Shown here in pieces: positions 39,406 to 49,657 of a stretch of 64,000 nt of DNA. The notes beneath the pieces were generated by a model. That model had not been told where the DNA came from and searched no databases. It was given only the letters and a program-made list of their open reading frames with translations. The translations under genes and the position numbers were made by a program. Position 1 is the stretch's first letter; each line of letters opens with the position of its first letter. The stretch comes from Eremophila alpestris peregrina (taxonomy: Eukaryota; Chordata; Aves; Passeriformes; Alaudidae): assembly GCA_009792885.1 (NCBI GenBank), contig WMCF01000012.1, positions 13,291,641 to 13,355,640 of the forward strand, in the 5' to 3' direction.

Positions 39406-42400
39406 TTGTGCCAGCTGTATAGACTTGCAGAGAGCTTCTGTCTGAGTAGGGAGTCTTGTTTTGCTCTTGCAGCAAGGAGTGAGTGAGTACATTTAGGAGA
39501 AAGCCCTGCAAGAGATTTCACCACCTGCCAGTAAAAGCTAGTCAGCTGAGAGCCATGGGGTTAGTTGTGAATGTTTCATAGATGGTGAACAAAGTACCAA
39601 GCACAGCATGAAGTGCAGCTTCAGAGACTTTTCCCTAGAATATATGGCTGTGCAGATTTCAATAAAAGTTTGTTGTAACCCTGGTGTTTGATGCATTTAC
39701 AGGCATTAAAGCTGGTTGCAATAAATCCACACTGAAAAGAATAGCCTGGACAGAAGATTTATTTTGCTAAAACAGTAGAAAGAGAACAGTACTTCTCTTC
39801 AGTTATTTTCTACACAAAGCACACCCATTTGAAAAAGAGACAACAGGACAAATAAAAGGGCAGAAGTGTAGAAATGCTGCTTGGAATTGATTAGAATTTT
39901 CCAAGAGGTCTGCAACTATAGTCTTGTTCTGTAAGGGAGGTTTGCACAAGGAGTGCTCTAAAATAGATTGCATTAGCAGCACTTACATTAAAGCATAACT
40001 GCACTGGAAAAGGTTTCATTACAGAAAGCATGCAAGCTCTGAGGGGACACAACTAGGGTTTGTTGCTATAATGTTACTACTGAAAGCATCCATATAGTGA
40101 GAAGGTTCACACCCCTCACACCGTGTTCTGCCAGTAGAGGCGATCGTTATGCCCAGAGAGCAAAATCCTATTGGGCCCTGGATAAAATATATTCCTAATA
40201 TGGATTTTTTAAGCACTGAGAAACCTGATCCAATTAACACATTGATTGATTTTGCAAAATACTGTGCTGATTACATGCAACCAGTCATTGCTGGGTTAAT
40301 TAAACATGCATCCAAAAAACTTACAGCACTAATCTAATTAGCAATTACTACAGCTGTCATTACCTCTTTTCACCTACTCTTAAGCTGTGCAAGTTCACAC
40401 TAAGAATCTCATCCTGCAAACTCCTTACATGAATAGCTTTCTTTGACTGCAGTAATGCTTCAGCACAGAGAAGAAGCTTTAAAAATTAGGCTGAATACTT
40501 GGCAGACCACTGTGGTTCAGACATCCTCATGATAAACTCATATTGGTCAGTTTTGTTGAAATTACAAGATTTGAAGATTTTTCTTTTTAATTGACCTGTG
40601 GGAGTGTATGTAGGTCCTGCCTTCAAGTGATTGGCTACAAGTATCAAACCTAAAAACATACTTGATTTTCAGAAAACATAAAATAAAAATGGATGAACAT
40701 TTTTATATATTCAGACAGCTTTAAAACACGTGTCAAACATTCTGAGTGAAACATTGCAGAACACTTGGCTTTTTCAGATTAAAAAAAAACATCAATAAAG
40801 AGAAATAAGTTGAGAGGCTGTGTGTGCTTCTCTTCCTTAGGTTTAATTAAAAATTTTCACCATTTTTTCCATACACAATACAGGGATTATCAAACTTTCC
40901 TAGCTAGTTGGAATGGCATCATATATCATGCCATAGCATATAAACAGCCATGTACAGTTTTCACATCAGTCCTTCATGTAAAAGAATACAGAGAACACTT
41001 TCTTGAGTTTTAGTACACAATTTTTATTATTTAAAAACAGGTTCATATGTAATGAAAGGTAACTAAGTATTACTCTTCAGTTCATTCACTGCAAGTAAAC
41101 TGCAGAAGCAAACAGCTTCACACCCAGTATCAGAATATAATTCAGATGCGATTTTTAGTGAATATTCAACATGGGCCTTGGACTCCAAAGCAATGCTGCA
41201 CATGTTTTCTGGAAGAATATTAAGATACTTTTAATCCCATTGCAGTTCAAATACAAGGAATCAATAGTCAATAGTGATTTCCAATACCCTAAAAAAGGGC
41301 TTTGACATCTTAACAACAGTGGCCCAGGTCTGAGAGCAGATTCCCAGAGGACTGAAAAAACTGGCATAGAAATATGCTGAACTCTGTTGCTGGAAACTGA
41401 TCTCTATCTGGTGTGCCAGGTCTGCAAGAGAAATCCAGGAAGAAGCAGCTGGAGGGAGCTGGAAAGCCAGCAGTTCAGCTAATAGTCACTGGTGCTGTGT
41501 TGGCTAGCAGTAGGCTCCAGCACTTCCTAACTGGGCTCTCTCAGCTGTTCCTGTAAAGTTGTTTAGGTGTTAAAGTTGCTTATGATGATAAAGTCCTTCT
41601 CAGATCTTCTGTCACACAAATGCTTTTTCTGCTTTAGTTTGAGTGTTGAGAACATTATTTAAACTTTATCTTAGATTCCCTGATGATGTTAAAACTCATT
41701 GGACTGGAAAAAGTGCATTGTCTTTCCACAGTGAATTTAACTTATAACAACAGTGTATTTATCTGTGATGTTTCGTGTAGAAGTATGGCTTTTCTTTTTC
41801 TCCTTCTGCAGCTGAACACTGAGTAAAAATAAAGGTACAGAGCGAATGCAGGCACGTGGAATAGAGAGCAAGTGATTTCTATGGCAAAATACCCTTTGCC
41901 ATTATCTTTTGGTGTAAATTGCATGGTATATTAGTTTTCAGTAAGAACTGAACTCCAACTGGGATCAATCAGTATGGCATTAACTAGTCACAGCTTTCTA
42001 TGTACGTCATATCCATTTATTTTTTACATTCTCCAGCCATTATCTTGATGTAAAAGTAGACCTATTTTTGTAGGGAACAGACTAAAATCTCTTTTTTGTT
42101 GCCAATAGAGCTTTATTGGCTGTCCCTGCTAGCAAAGGCAATGGAAACAATTCAGGATTTGGGTTATGCACAGATAAACCATGTTAGTTCAGCCTTTGTT
42201 TACCAGCATCCTAGAAACCGTGATAGGAAGAGTGGAAAATTTTTTATGTTTTCCCTTGTTAAAGTAAGACCTTTACACATAAGTCAAATAATTTCACCTC
42301 CTTTTCCTTAAGAGCTGCAAGGAAACATTTGTTGCACTTTAGGTAAAGTTATTGTTGAAACAGAGATCATGCAGAAAGTCTATATTTTTAAAGTTTTTTT

Positions 42401-42481
42401 GTACTAGAGTCATCACTCAACTTGTTTGAATTTTTTCATTTGCAAATTCTTATGATCAAGTTAAGAAGTACTTTGTACAGG
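39405..42481. other. Intergenic region downstream of CER1
   Basis: No gene seen. Candidate CER1 poly(A) signals on the minus strand (AATAAA, read as tttatt on plus) are at 42112-42117 and 42016-42021, about 370-470 nt past the CER1 stop, so roughly 42000-42481 is probably CER1 3' UTR. The stretch 40134-40420 is unusually non-repetitive and might be a conserved non-coding element. Confidence 0.5.
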
Positions 42482-42775
42482 TTAATTGTGCTCATGCACA
42501 TTTTCATACAAGTCTGACTGTAGAGATCCAATCACAGGGTCTTTAATCTTCCGAGTTTCACATTTACACTCTTCTACAATCATGATTTCTTTGACCACTG
42601 GAACAGAATCAGTGCAGTTGAGATCCAGGCGCTTCATGGAGAACTTGCTGGGCAAGCAACGAGAACAAAAGGTATAAAGATGATCTTCTGAACCAGGAAC
42701 ATGAAAAGAACTGCATTTTCCAAAACACAGATTATTCTGTACTGTCACCTTCTCACAGTTGTTATGAGTAACGCT
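42482..42775 (-). CDS. CER1: CER1 exon 2
   Basis: Starts SVTHNNCEKVTVQNN after acceptor ctgtttcag and carries eight of the nine cysteines of the domain; ends VHEHN-TAA. Confidence 0.95.
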   Translation of the reverse strand, partial: SVTHNNCEKVTVQNNLCFGKCSSFHVPGSEDHLYTFCSRCLPSKFSMKRLDLNCTDSVPVVKEIMIVEECKCETRKIKDPVIGSLQSDLYENVHEHN

Positions 42776-44179
42776 CTGAAACAGAAAGCAGTTAAATGTT
42801 GATGCAGAAATGGCCCATGGACTTTGCTAGAATGCATGAATTTTAAAAAGGGGAAAAAAAACCCCACTTTTCTTCTCAGAACAAATAGTACAGGTTTCTA
42901 GGCAACATCTGTATGTAAATATGTCTGTGTGAAATAAGTTTAGTTCTGGATGTGAAAAGGCATAGCCCCTGACAGATTGCGATTACAGAAACACTGAGAT
43001 TAGTTGGTGGCTTACAAGGAATACAGCACTTTTACCTATACTGTTTGCTTGTCTTGATGTTACAATACGACAGAATGGCTTCATCTATGCATGGGACAAT
43101 TTACCAGTTCTCCAAAATTCTTAGCACAGAATTAGTTTTCTGATTAATACAGGAGAAAACAGTCCTTGCTTAGCTGTAAGAAAACAACCAGCTTTTCCTG
43201 TGCATACTTGTCACGAGTCTGTATGTGCAGACACATACACACGTGTGTGTGTGTGTGTGTACACGTACATGTCTATACATATACATATATATAGAGAGAG
43301 ATCATAATTCAGATCTACAGACAGTTGAGATGTATATTCACAGAGTGGACAATTACTCATCATTTCCCTGTCTGCTTAGACTACGTCCAAATATCTGTGC
43401 ATAAAAATAATGAACAGCTCTATAAAAATTGAGTCTGCAGCTTTGCAGTGCTGCAATTTAGCAGTTTGCCTCATCTGACTAAAAGTTTTTCATCAGTGTC
43501 TTTCAGCCATTTATTGTGAGCAAGTGTTCTGAAGCCCTTTGACTAAGCCACTTAAATAACCCGTGTCCCTTTAGTTGCTGATTACAAGAGACAGGGGAAA
43601 GGTGTGTTTGTTGATCTTGATGCTTGTTCTTACCTGGGCAAAAGGCAGGGTTCTGCAGTTTTCTTGGCGCATTTCATTGGTCTTGATTGGCAGGACAACC
43701 TCTTCAGATGCTGAATTTTTCTTTGACATGAAATGGTCCCAGAATTTCTTGGCATCTTTTCTGTAGGGAAATTCAGACTCTCTCTTGCTGGAATAATGGG
43801 GTGGTGAGAAGTTTTCCACAGGAGAGAAGTTTTCCACAGGAGAGATCTCTTGGGGTGCAACCCAGGTTCTTGGGTTTTGGTCTGCATGGAGTCCTGCATT
43901 GGGAAGTATGAATCTGGACATTTTTTTCTCCTCTTTCTTCTCACTTCCAGATGCTGTCTGTGGAATTGATACAAAAAAGCTTGGTATTTTCAGGGTCTCT
44001 TCAGCTCCTACTGGGTTCTCGCTTACCAGCTCAGGAGAACTGCGACTTTGAAACAAATTTTTGTCCATGTAGAGAAAGTGCTGAAATGGCCTTCTGCTTT
44101 TCCTTTGCTGTGAATTTCTCTGTAGCTCTGTGGCTCCAAGACATGAGAGCGCTAACAACTGAAGGAGAAGCAGTGACAT
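42482..44179 (-). CDS. CER1: Cerberus (DAN-family secreted antagonist), two exons, complete CDS
   Basis: Secreted antagonist of Nodal, BMP and Wnt ligands in early embryos; in chick it acts in anterior endoderm and left-right patterning. Exon 1 is 44179-43634 (182 codons), exon 2 is 42775-42482 (97 codons plus stop), phase 0 junction, donor GTAAGA, acceptor tttcag. Protein 279 aa, near the usual size. A signal peptide is visible at about 1-17 (MSLLLLQLLALSCLGA), then a basic, poorly conserved pro-region, then the cystine-knot domain at about 174-256 with nine cysteines (NCRTLPF, NNCEKV, LCFGKC, FCSRC, LNCTDS, EECKCE). N-glycosylation site NCT in the domain. An 18-bp in-frame duplication gives SPVENFSPVENF in the pro-region. 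The start is the first ATG about 65 nt after a TATA box. Confidence 0.96.
42776..43633 (-). other. CER1 intron with a TG/TA repeat
   Basis: 858 nt, GTAAGA donor and CAG acceptor. It includes an ACAC / (TG)n / ATAC composite repeat at 43231-43290. Confidence 0.85.
43231..43290. repeat. (TG)n dinucleotide microsatellite with TA flank
   Basis: Nine TG units preceded by ACAC and followed by ACACGTACAT and ATATAT units. Confidence 0.9.
43634..44179 (-). CDS. CER1: CER1 exon 1
   Basis: Encodes the signal peptide, pro-region and the first cysteine of the knot, ending RTLPFAQ at a GTAAGA donor. The 18-bp tandem duplication is at 43806-43841. Confidence 0.95.
43806..43841. repeat. 18-bp exact tandem duplication inside CER1 exon 1
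   Basis: Two identical 18-bp units, 43806-43823 and 43824-43841, in frame, doubling the hexapeptide VENFSP. Confidence 0.95.
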
Positions 44180-44238
44180 GATCCTGGAAAGTGCAACCCT
44201 GGAGACCTGCTGCTATTGCAGTGAATGTAGTATGCTAG

Positions 44239-44245
44239 CTTTATA
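44239..44245 (-). promoter_or_regulatory. CER1 TATA box
   Basis: Minus-strand TATAAAG about 60 nt upstream of the CER1 ATG, placing the start site near 44212. Confidence 0.75.
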
Positions 44246-44307
44246 CAAAAACCTAGAGTCAGATTATGACAGAGGAGAGGAGGGCTCAGGGGAGACCCTG
44301 GTGGGGC

Positions 44308-44343
44308 TAATTGCATTCATTTACTGTAGATTACAATTATGAT
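44308..44343 (-). promoter_or_regulatory. Homeobox-like site cluster upstream of CER1
   Basis: Contains TAATTGCAT (44308-44316, POU/homeobox-like) and GATTACAATTATGAT (44329-44343) with GATTA and ATTA cores, about 65-100 bp upstream of the TATA box. Cerberus promoters in frog are driven by Otx/Lim/paired-type homeoproteins through such cores; the match here is by motif only. Confidence 0.4.
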
Positions 44344-46022
44344 AGGGAAGTTTGTGCTAATGAAACTCTGCTTTCAATCTGAGTTATGTGTATTAGAAGC
44401 TCCTATCTAAAATCTAGTAACCCAGGAAGTTGTGGAGGACAGAAGGAGTCAACAGGAGGAAATGTTTGGATAAGGTGTCTAATTTAGGCTGTGGAAGTAA
44501 ACATTTTAGGTTGTGTATTAGAATGGTCAATGTGGTCTTCATTGTTTATTTTGACTTTCTATTCCCTACAGCCAGAGACTGTCAAAACACAGAGTGTTAT
44601 TTCATTACAATAGGAAAAGGCAAGCTGATTAAAGTTTGCTGAAATAGTAAGCTCAATCTGGAGACTGTGTTTTCAAAAGTCTGACTTTGGACTTTCCGAT
44701 TTGGGATATGACCCAAAGTCTGCACGACTAACAGACAGTGACGACAGTCTGCATCACTGTCTGCTGCTCAGACAGCCAGAGGAATCTGTCAGGAAGCACT
44801 AGCCCTTGTTTCATCTTCCTCACAGCAGGCTTGCAGCTGCTGGAGAGCACACATGCCACCAGCACAGAGCAGAAGGTCTCAAGGTGAAGAAACTCTGCTT
44901 CCCGGTTTTTCAAAGATTATCTAACAGTGGCACATCCTGTTCAGGCACCAAAGCCACCCCTGGCATCCTTTTAAGTGATAAATTAACATTTAAATAAAAC
45001 ATGTTTTAAAGTATATATTTATGATTCTAGCTGTCAAAGTCTCAACAGAAATACCTAAGGACTACTAGACCTTAAAACAGAGGCATCTTTTGCAAAATTA
45101 CCATGTTGTGCAACATATAAGAAAAAATAATTTGCTAGAATAGCACATAGAGAAAAGTTGTGGGAGAAGGAAAAGTTATTTTTAACAAACATTGCAGTGA
45201 TCCTAATATAAAAATGCAAATAAGAAATTCTTCTTCAGATAATTTCCCATTTAGGTACCCTAATCTCCACACACTTTTTTTTCTATGATTCTATCAATAA
45301 ACTCTAAAATTTGTATTGTTCTTGAAAATTTAAGTTCTGTGTACTAGATGTATGAGGTTACTTGACTTTAATTTCCAGGGAATTTATTGCCTAGAACTGC
45401 AGCTTGAATCCTCACATCCTATCTGTGTTCACCAACAATTTGAATTGAAATTTGACTTTTGTAACTAAAATACCTTGTATCTGATGTTTACTGATAACAG
45501 TCATTCAAAATTATTCTGAAGTGACAAGAACATTAAATTTTGAGTTTTCCCTCTTTTCATCTCTTTTAGTTTTAGTTGCTGAAGAGCCCCAAGAGTAGGT
45601 GATATTCAGACATATGTATTGTATTGTATTATAATGTGTTATATTATACTGTATTGTATTATATTGTACTGTATTGTATTATATTCTATTGATGCAGAGA
45701 ATCTGACACATTTGCCAATGCCTTTCAAACATGAAATTTGGCTGTTTGAAGCAAGACACATACTTGCAAGTCATCTAATAATGTCTCTGATAATGCACAG
45801 ATAAATATTAAGCAGATTGTTGAACTGGAATGATTTCGCTTCCCAGACTATCTAAACTAAACTGGCCTGGGTTATTGCTGCAGTGTAAATGTTAACAAGC
45901 AATGTATAAAAATCTTAGCATTGACAGATATGTAGAGATGTTTTGCTGCTAATGTTACATTGCAGTGCAATGGCAATGAAAAAAACCTCCTCAGGATCAG
46001 AATCCACTCCTGGTACGTACTA
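44344..46022. other. Region between the CER1 promoter and the provirus
   Basis: No gene seen. It contains a TATTG-type array at 45616-45692. CER1 upstream control sequence would be expected here. Confidence 0.5.
45616..45692. repeat. Imperfect (TATTG)n / (TATTA)n pentanucleotide repeat
   Basis: About fifteen units of TATTG, TATTA and TATAC variants in a row. Confidence 0.9.
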
Positions 46023-46028
46023 TTCTGT
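46023..46028. repeat. Target-site duplication, left copy (TTCTGT)
   Basis: TTCTGT directly abuts the TG end of the left LTR and recurs at 52253-52258 after the CA end of the right LTR. Confidence 0.93.
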
Positions 46029-46419
46029 TGTTGCTTTGTTTAGGGCGTGACGACTTGGTTTAGGAACAGTACGGTGGCTACTGAATAGGCTGCTCGGGTT
46101 ATAAGCTCATAGACACTAAACTGGTGGAGGTAAAATGGCGTTTATTGTTTTCTTCTACAGGTTTAAATAGGTTTTGGGGGAGTCTTGTTACGTTAGGAGG
46201 GGTTTGTATTATTCTTTGTGTTAGTAAGGGTTGGAAAGCTACCAGGGTTTGAAGGGGGGTAGTGGACAGGAATTTCAGGGAGGACGCTGCAAGGCCGAAT
46301 GGCCTAGGGAGGCTATGTTCCCTAGCAGATAAGGTGCTACACTGGGTGAGGGGGGACAGGGCCCCTATTGTTCTCCGTCACAGCCCGAAGGTCTTCCGAA
46401 CCGCTTCTACTCTCCAGCA
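46029..46419 (-). repeat. 3' LTR of the provirus (391 bp)
   Basis: Pairs with 51863-52252 with about 29 substitutions and one 1-base indel by hand count. On the minus strand: TATTTAAA-like box at 46161-46170 and AATAAA at 46141-46146, about 20 nt apart, as in alpharetroviral LTRs where both precede a short R. It points towards CER1. Confidence 0.95.
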
Positions 46420-46435
46420 TCTCCCCTCCCCCCTT
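46420..46435 (-). promoter_or_regulatory. Polypurine tract (plus-strand primer)
   Basis: Sixteen uninterrupted purines on the minus strand directly before the TG of the 3' LTR, the expected place for the primer of plus-strand DNA synthesis. Confidence 0.9.
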
Positions 46436-46597
46436 GCTAAATAGCGTGGTCATATGTAAAGGGACAAAATTAAGGGGTAGTACTAAATGAGGTATTACAA
46501 TGGGGTACTAAAATGGGGTACATATGTTCTACAAAATGCTAAGACCTACGGTACTAAACTTTTTTTACTTGCATAGCATGTATAAAGGATGGGTGCT

Positions 46598-47830
46598 TCA
46601 CAGTAACTGTTGGCGACTCACAAACAGGATGTTGACTTTTTTCAAACGGTCTTTTATAAACTGTACTAGTTGGTTCAGTATGCAAGGTCTGAAGGTTAAG
46701 GTCAGGAGGATCATGGTGAGAGGATTTACTAGGGTGGAAATTAGAGTGGTGAGCTACGGTGATTTGTTGAACTAGGACTCGAACTAACTCTGTTGGGCTT
46801 CTCGCTCTTTTTGTCTCTGAGTTAACTTGCTCTGCAACTCTGTCATGGAGTTTCTCACGACTCTCGTGTGGTCTGCATAGAAACAACACTCTTTTTTCAA
46901 GGTAGCACACAAACTTCTCTGCTGCATCAGGAGAAGGTTTAGGCTTCGCTTGTTCTGTAAGATTACTTTTGAGAGTGAGGTGACTGATTTTTCTAGAAAG
47001 GAGATGGATTTCTCGATCTTTTGTAGGTCTTCGTCGATGGTTATTTGTAGCTGGGACAGTCTTTGGTGCTGGGTTGCTAAGGCTGAAACACTTGTGGCTG
47101 TCTTCGCTGCTCTGAGACTCAGCAGCATCGCGATGGTGATACTTGTTATCAATTCTCTTTTGTGGAGTCGGCTGGGTTCTTCGGAAAGGTGGTACACTTC
47201 TTCATTGGAGTGGTACATGACTCTGGGGACAATTAGAACTTGGACACAAAAGTCGTTAGAATCATCGAACTTGGCAAGGAACACACAGGGACTCACACCT
47301 GATTTCTGACACACTTACATCTCTGATGCAGATGGAACTACTCACTTATTTTTTTCCCTGTCAGGTTTGTTAACTTTGGTGCAGACTTTGCTCTTTCGCT
47401 TGGCTAAGGTTGTATTACTAAAGCATTTGCCCTGACTTGTGACTTGGCTCAGGGTGATTTCTCTGCGGGGAGAGTCTTATCTGCACTGGTGAGGAGCATT
47501 ATCTGTTGAATAACTAAAGGGGGTATTTAAAGCAACTCCTTCATAGAAGGGGGGTTTGACACTATAGTAAAGCTAGCAGGAGTCAGTCAGGTTCGGGTTG
47601 GATTCGTTCAAGGACAGGAAGGTAGTGTCTAGTATGCGAAGGATTGGGTCTGTGTCTGACTCAGCTAAGTGATTTATTTGGGAAGCATCTGTTGGGTCAG
47701 TCGGAGTATCGGTGACTTTTGTGGGTAAGGGTTTGGGGTGGACAGCGTTGTTCTCTCGCTGCGTGTTGCGAATTATTTTGTTGGGTCTGACTGCTTGGGG
47801 TACAGGCGGTTGGAGCTTGAGAATTTGCAC
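46598..47830 (-). pseudogene. env: Retroviral env remnant, gammaretrovirus-type SU end and TM
   Basis: One reading frame on the minus strand spans the end of the surface subunit, a basic cleavage site (RLHKR, about 47153), fusion-peptide-like residues, heptad repeats, an immunosuppressive-like region with CX6CC (about 46919-46893), a membrane anchor and a short tail ending at 46598. Broken by in-frame TAG stops at 47573-47575 (at the SU CXXC-like site), 46784-46786, 46772-46774 and 46754-46756. Most of SU is missing. No intact entry protein is encoded. The type differs from the class II gag-pol upstream, so this provirus or its ancestor is recombinant. Confidence 0.85.
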
Positions 47831-47904
47831 ATTTACTCACTCTTTTGTCTCATGAAGGACTACTGTCTACGTTTTGCCCGTGGCTTAACCTGGGTGATCT
47901 GGCT

Positions 47905-48238
47905 GCAAGACTGTCATGTTATAGGCAATGCATTCGATTCCTGGGGAGAACGCACGAGCTGATTTTCTGGGGACTACTCATTGAATCGGCTGGGACTTGT
48001 CAGGGGGCCCTTGGGCCAATGCCCCCACTCTTCCCTTCTGTGTGAAATGGACGTACAGGTCTAGTGGCTTGTCTGGATTCTACCTGGTAAGCTTGCCTGC
48101 GGACATCTGCTGCTCAATGAAGTCGAGGGAGCTTGCTGCTTGCGGGGTCAGTTCTTTGGGTTCCTAGGGATGCTTTCTTTTCAGGAGGTCATACAATGGA
48201 CTCATGACTTCCGGAGGAATCAGGATGACGTTCTGAAG
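47905..48238 (-). pseudogene. pol: pol remnant: connection domain and start of RNase H, truncated
   Basis: The pol frame continues past the first stop with recognisable connection-domain residues and then runs into env-type sequence between about 47.83 and 47.95 kb. In-frame stops: TAG at 48239-48241, 48164-48166 and 48080-48082, TGA at 47978-47980. Catalytic RNase H and integrase are absent, so a deletion of 1.5 kb or more joins pol to env. Confidence 0.75.
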
Positions 48239-49657
48239 CTACTGCAGGGATCTCACAAGGCGCTGCATGTCGTGAAGTGTCTTGATGTCTCTGTGGATCT
48301 TCACCTGGGGAGGGGTTACGTAAAGGTCTGTGATCCCCACCCCCAAAAAGGTCACGCAGGGTCTCCTCTTGATTTTTGCGCTTGCAATCTTAAAGCTGTT
48401 GGCTTCGAGGGTTCCTGTGATTGCGGACACTAAGTTATCTACCTGGCCTGCGGATGGCGCTGCGACTAAGATGTCATCCATGTACTGCACAATTGTTGCG
48501 GCTGGATCGTAGTCTCGGACCGGTGCTAGAGCCCGGTCCACTGTGATCTGGCAGATGCTTGGGCTGTCGACGAGCCCCTGCGGCAGGACTCTCCACTGGA
48601 AGCGAAGATTGGGTCGCTCTCCGTTCGGGAACACGACTGAGAAGGCGAGCCGCTCCTTGTCCTCAGGGTGCAGAGGTATGGAAAAGAAACAGTCCTTAAT
48701 GTCCAACACTGCACATGGCTGCCCCTCGGGAATAGCTGAGTTCATGGGCAGCAGGGTCTGGACAGGACCCATAGGCCGGATTGCCTTATTCACTTCCCTC
48801 AGGTCATGGATGAGGCGGTAGCCTTCCCCAGATCTTTTGGGGGTTACAAACACAGGGGTGTTCCATGGACTGACCGAGGGTTCTATGTGTCCCTTTTGCA
48901 GCTCTCGCTCGACCAAGCCCATCAATGCTGTCAGTCGAGGCTTTGACAAGGGCCACTGCTCAATCCAAATGGGTTCTGATGATTTCCAGGTTAGCTTGAT
49001 TGGCAGCAGTGGGTGCACGGCAGTGGCTCTAAGGCATAAATTTGTAATCCTGAATCCTAACAAGGCTAGGATGTCCCTACCTACCAGGGGTGGAGAGCTT
49101 TGTAAAATGTAGGGATATATTGCTACTGTCTGTTCTGGTCCCTCCTCTGTGTGGAGCGTCATGGCCACCAGCTCGGCACTTCTCCACGCCCGTGATTGCC
49201 CCCCCACCCCGTTTACTGGGGCGACTTCTTTAAGTCGCCAATGTTGAGGCCAACATGCTTGGGGGATTATGGAACAGTCTGATCCTGTATCTACCCAGAA
49301 CTGAAGGTTTATGACATGGGGGTCTTGACTGTTGTAAAGGCGACACGTCCCCCATACCTTCACGGGCTCCCTCCCTATTTGCATAGCCAAGGCCACCCAG
49401 GGACTCCGCCCTGGGGTGTCCCCTGCTGGCTTGATGGCACTGGCGCAGCTTGTGGCTGCGACGCAGGCGAGGGTGCCACTGGCAGAGGCGCATAGCTCTG
49501 TGTCTGTGCCTCTGGTGGGACCATGTAGCTGATCGTCTGCTGTGGGAACATGGGTGGTGGCAATCCCCCACTCCACTGTGGGTTGACATAGATGGGCCGG
49601 GCTGTAGTTCCAGTGGGAGAGGGCTGAGTGCGGCCCGCACGCCCCCTCCCCTTCCCG
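48239..49657 (-). CDS. pol: pro-pol frame: protease and reverse transcriptase (truncated)
   Basis: Open for 473 codons from the frameshift point (the frame is open back to 49813). After about 90 codons of linker come an aspartic protease active site (WVDTGSDCSIIP) and a reverse transcriptase with WPLSKPRL, LDIKDCFFSIPLHP, LPQGLVDSP and the catalytic YMDD. It stops early at a TAG in the connection region. It lies in the -1 frame relative to gag, and protease and polymerase are one continuous frame, so a single frameshift would serve both; in alpharetroviruses protease is instead the end of Gag. Product would lack RNase H and integrase. Confidence 0.9.
   Translation of the reverse strand, partial: REGEGACGPHSALSHWNYSPAHLCQPTVEWGIATTHVPTADDQLHGPTRGTDTELCASASGTLACVAATSCASAIKPAGDTPGRSPWVALAMQIGREPVKVWGTCRLYNSQDPHVINLQFWVDTGSDCSIIPQACWPQHWRLKEVAPVNGVGGQSRAWRSAELVAMTLHTEEGPEQTVAIYPYILQSSPPLVGRDILALLGFRITNLCLRATAVHPLLPIKLTWKSSEPIWIEQWPLSKPRLTALMGLVERELQKGHIEPSVSPWNTPVFVTPKRSGEGYRLIHDLREVNKAIRPMGPVQTLLPMNSAIPEGQPCAVLDIKDCFFSIPLHPEDKERLAFSVVFPNGERPNLRFQWRVLPQGLVDSPSICQITVDRALAPVRDYDPAATIVQYMDDILVAAPSAGQVDNLVSAITGTLEANSFKIASAKIKRRPCVTFLGVGITDLYVTPPQVKIHRDIKTLHDMQRLVRSLQ

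Noticed and set aside
49372..49385. Frameshift site at the gag stop (TGC AAA TAG)
   Set aside because: Not a canonical slippery heptamer; the G_GGA_AAC site upstream has every required part.
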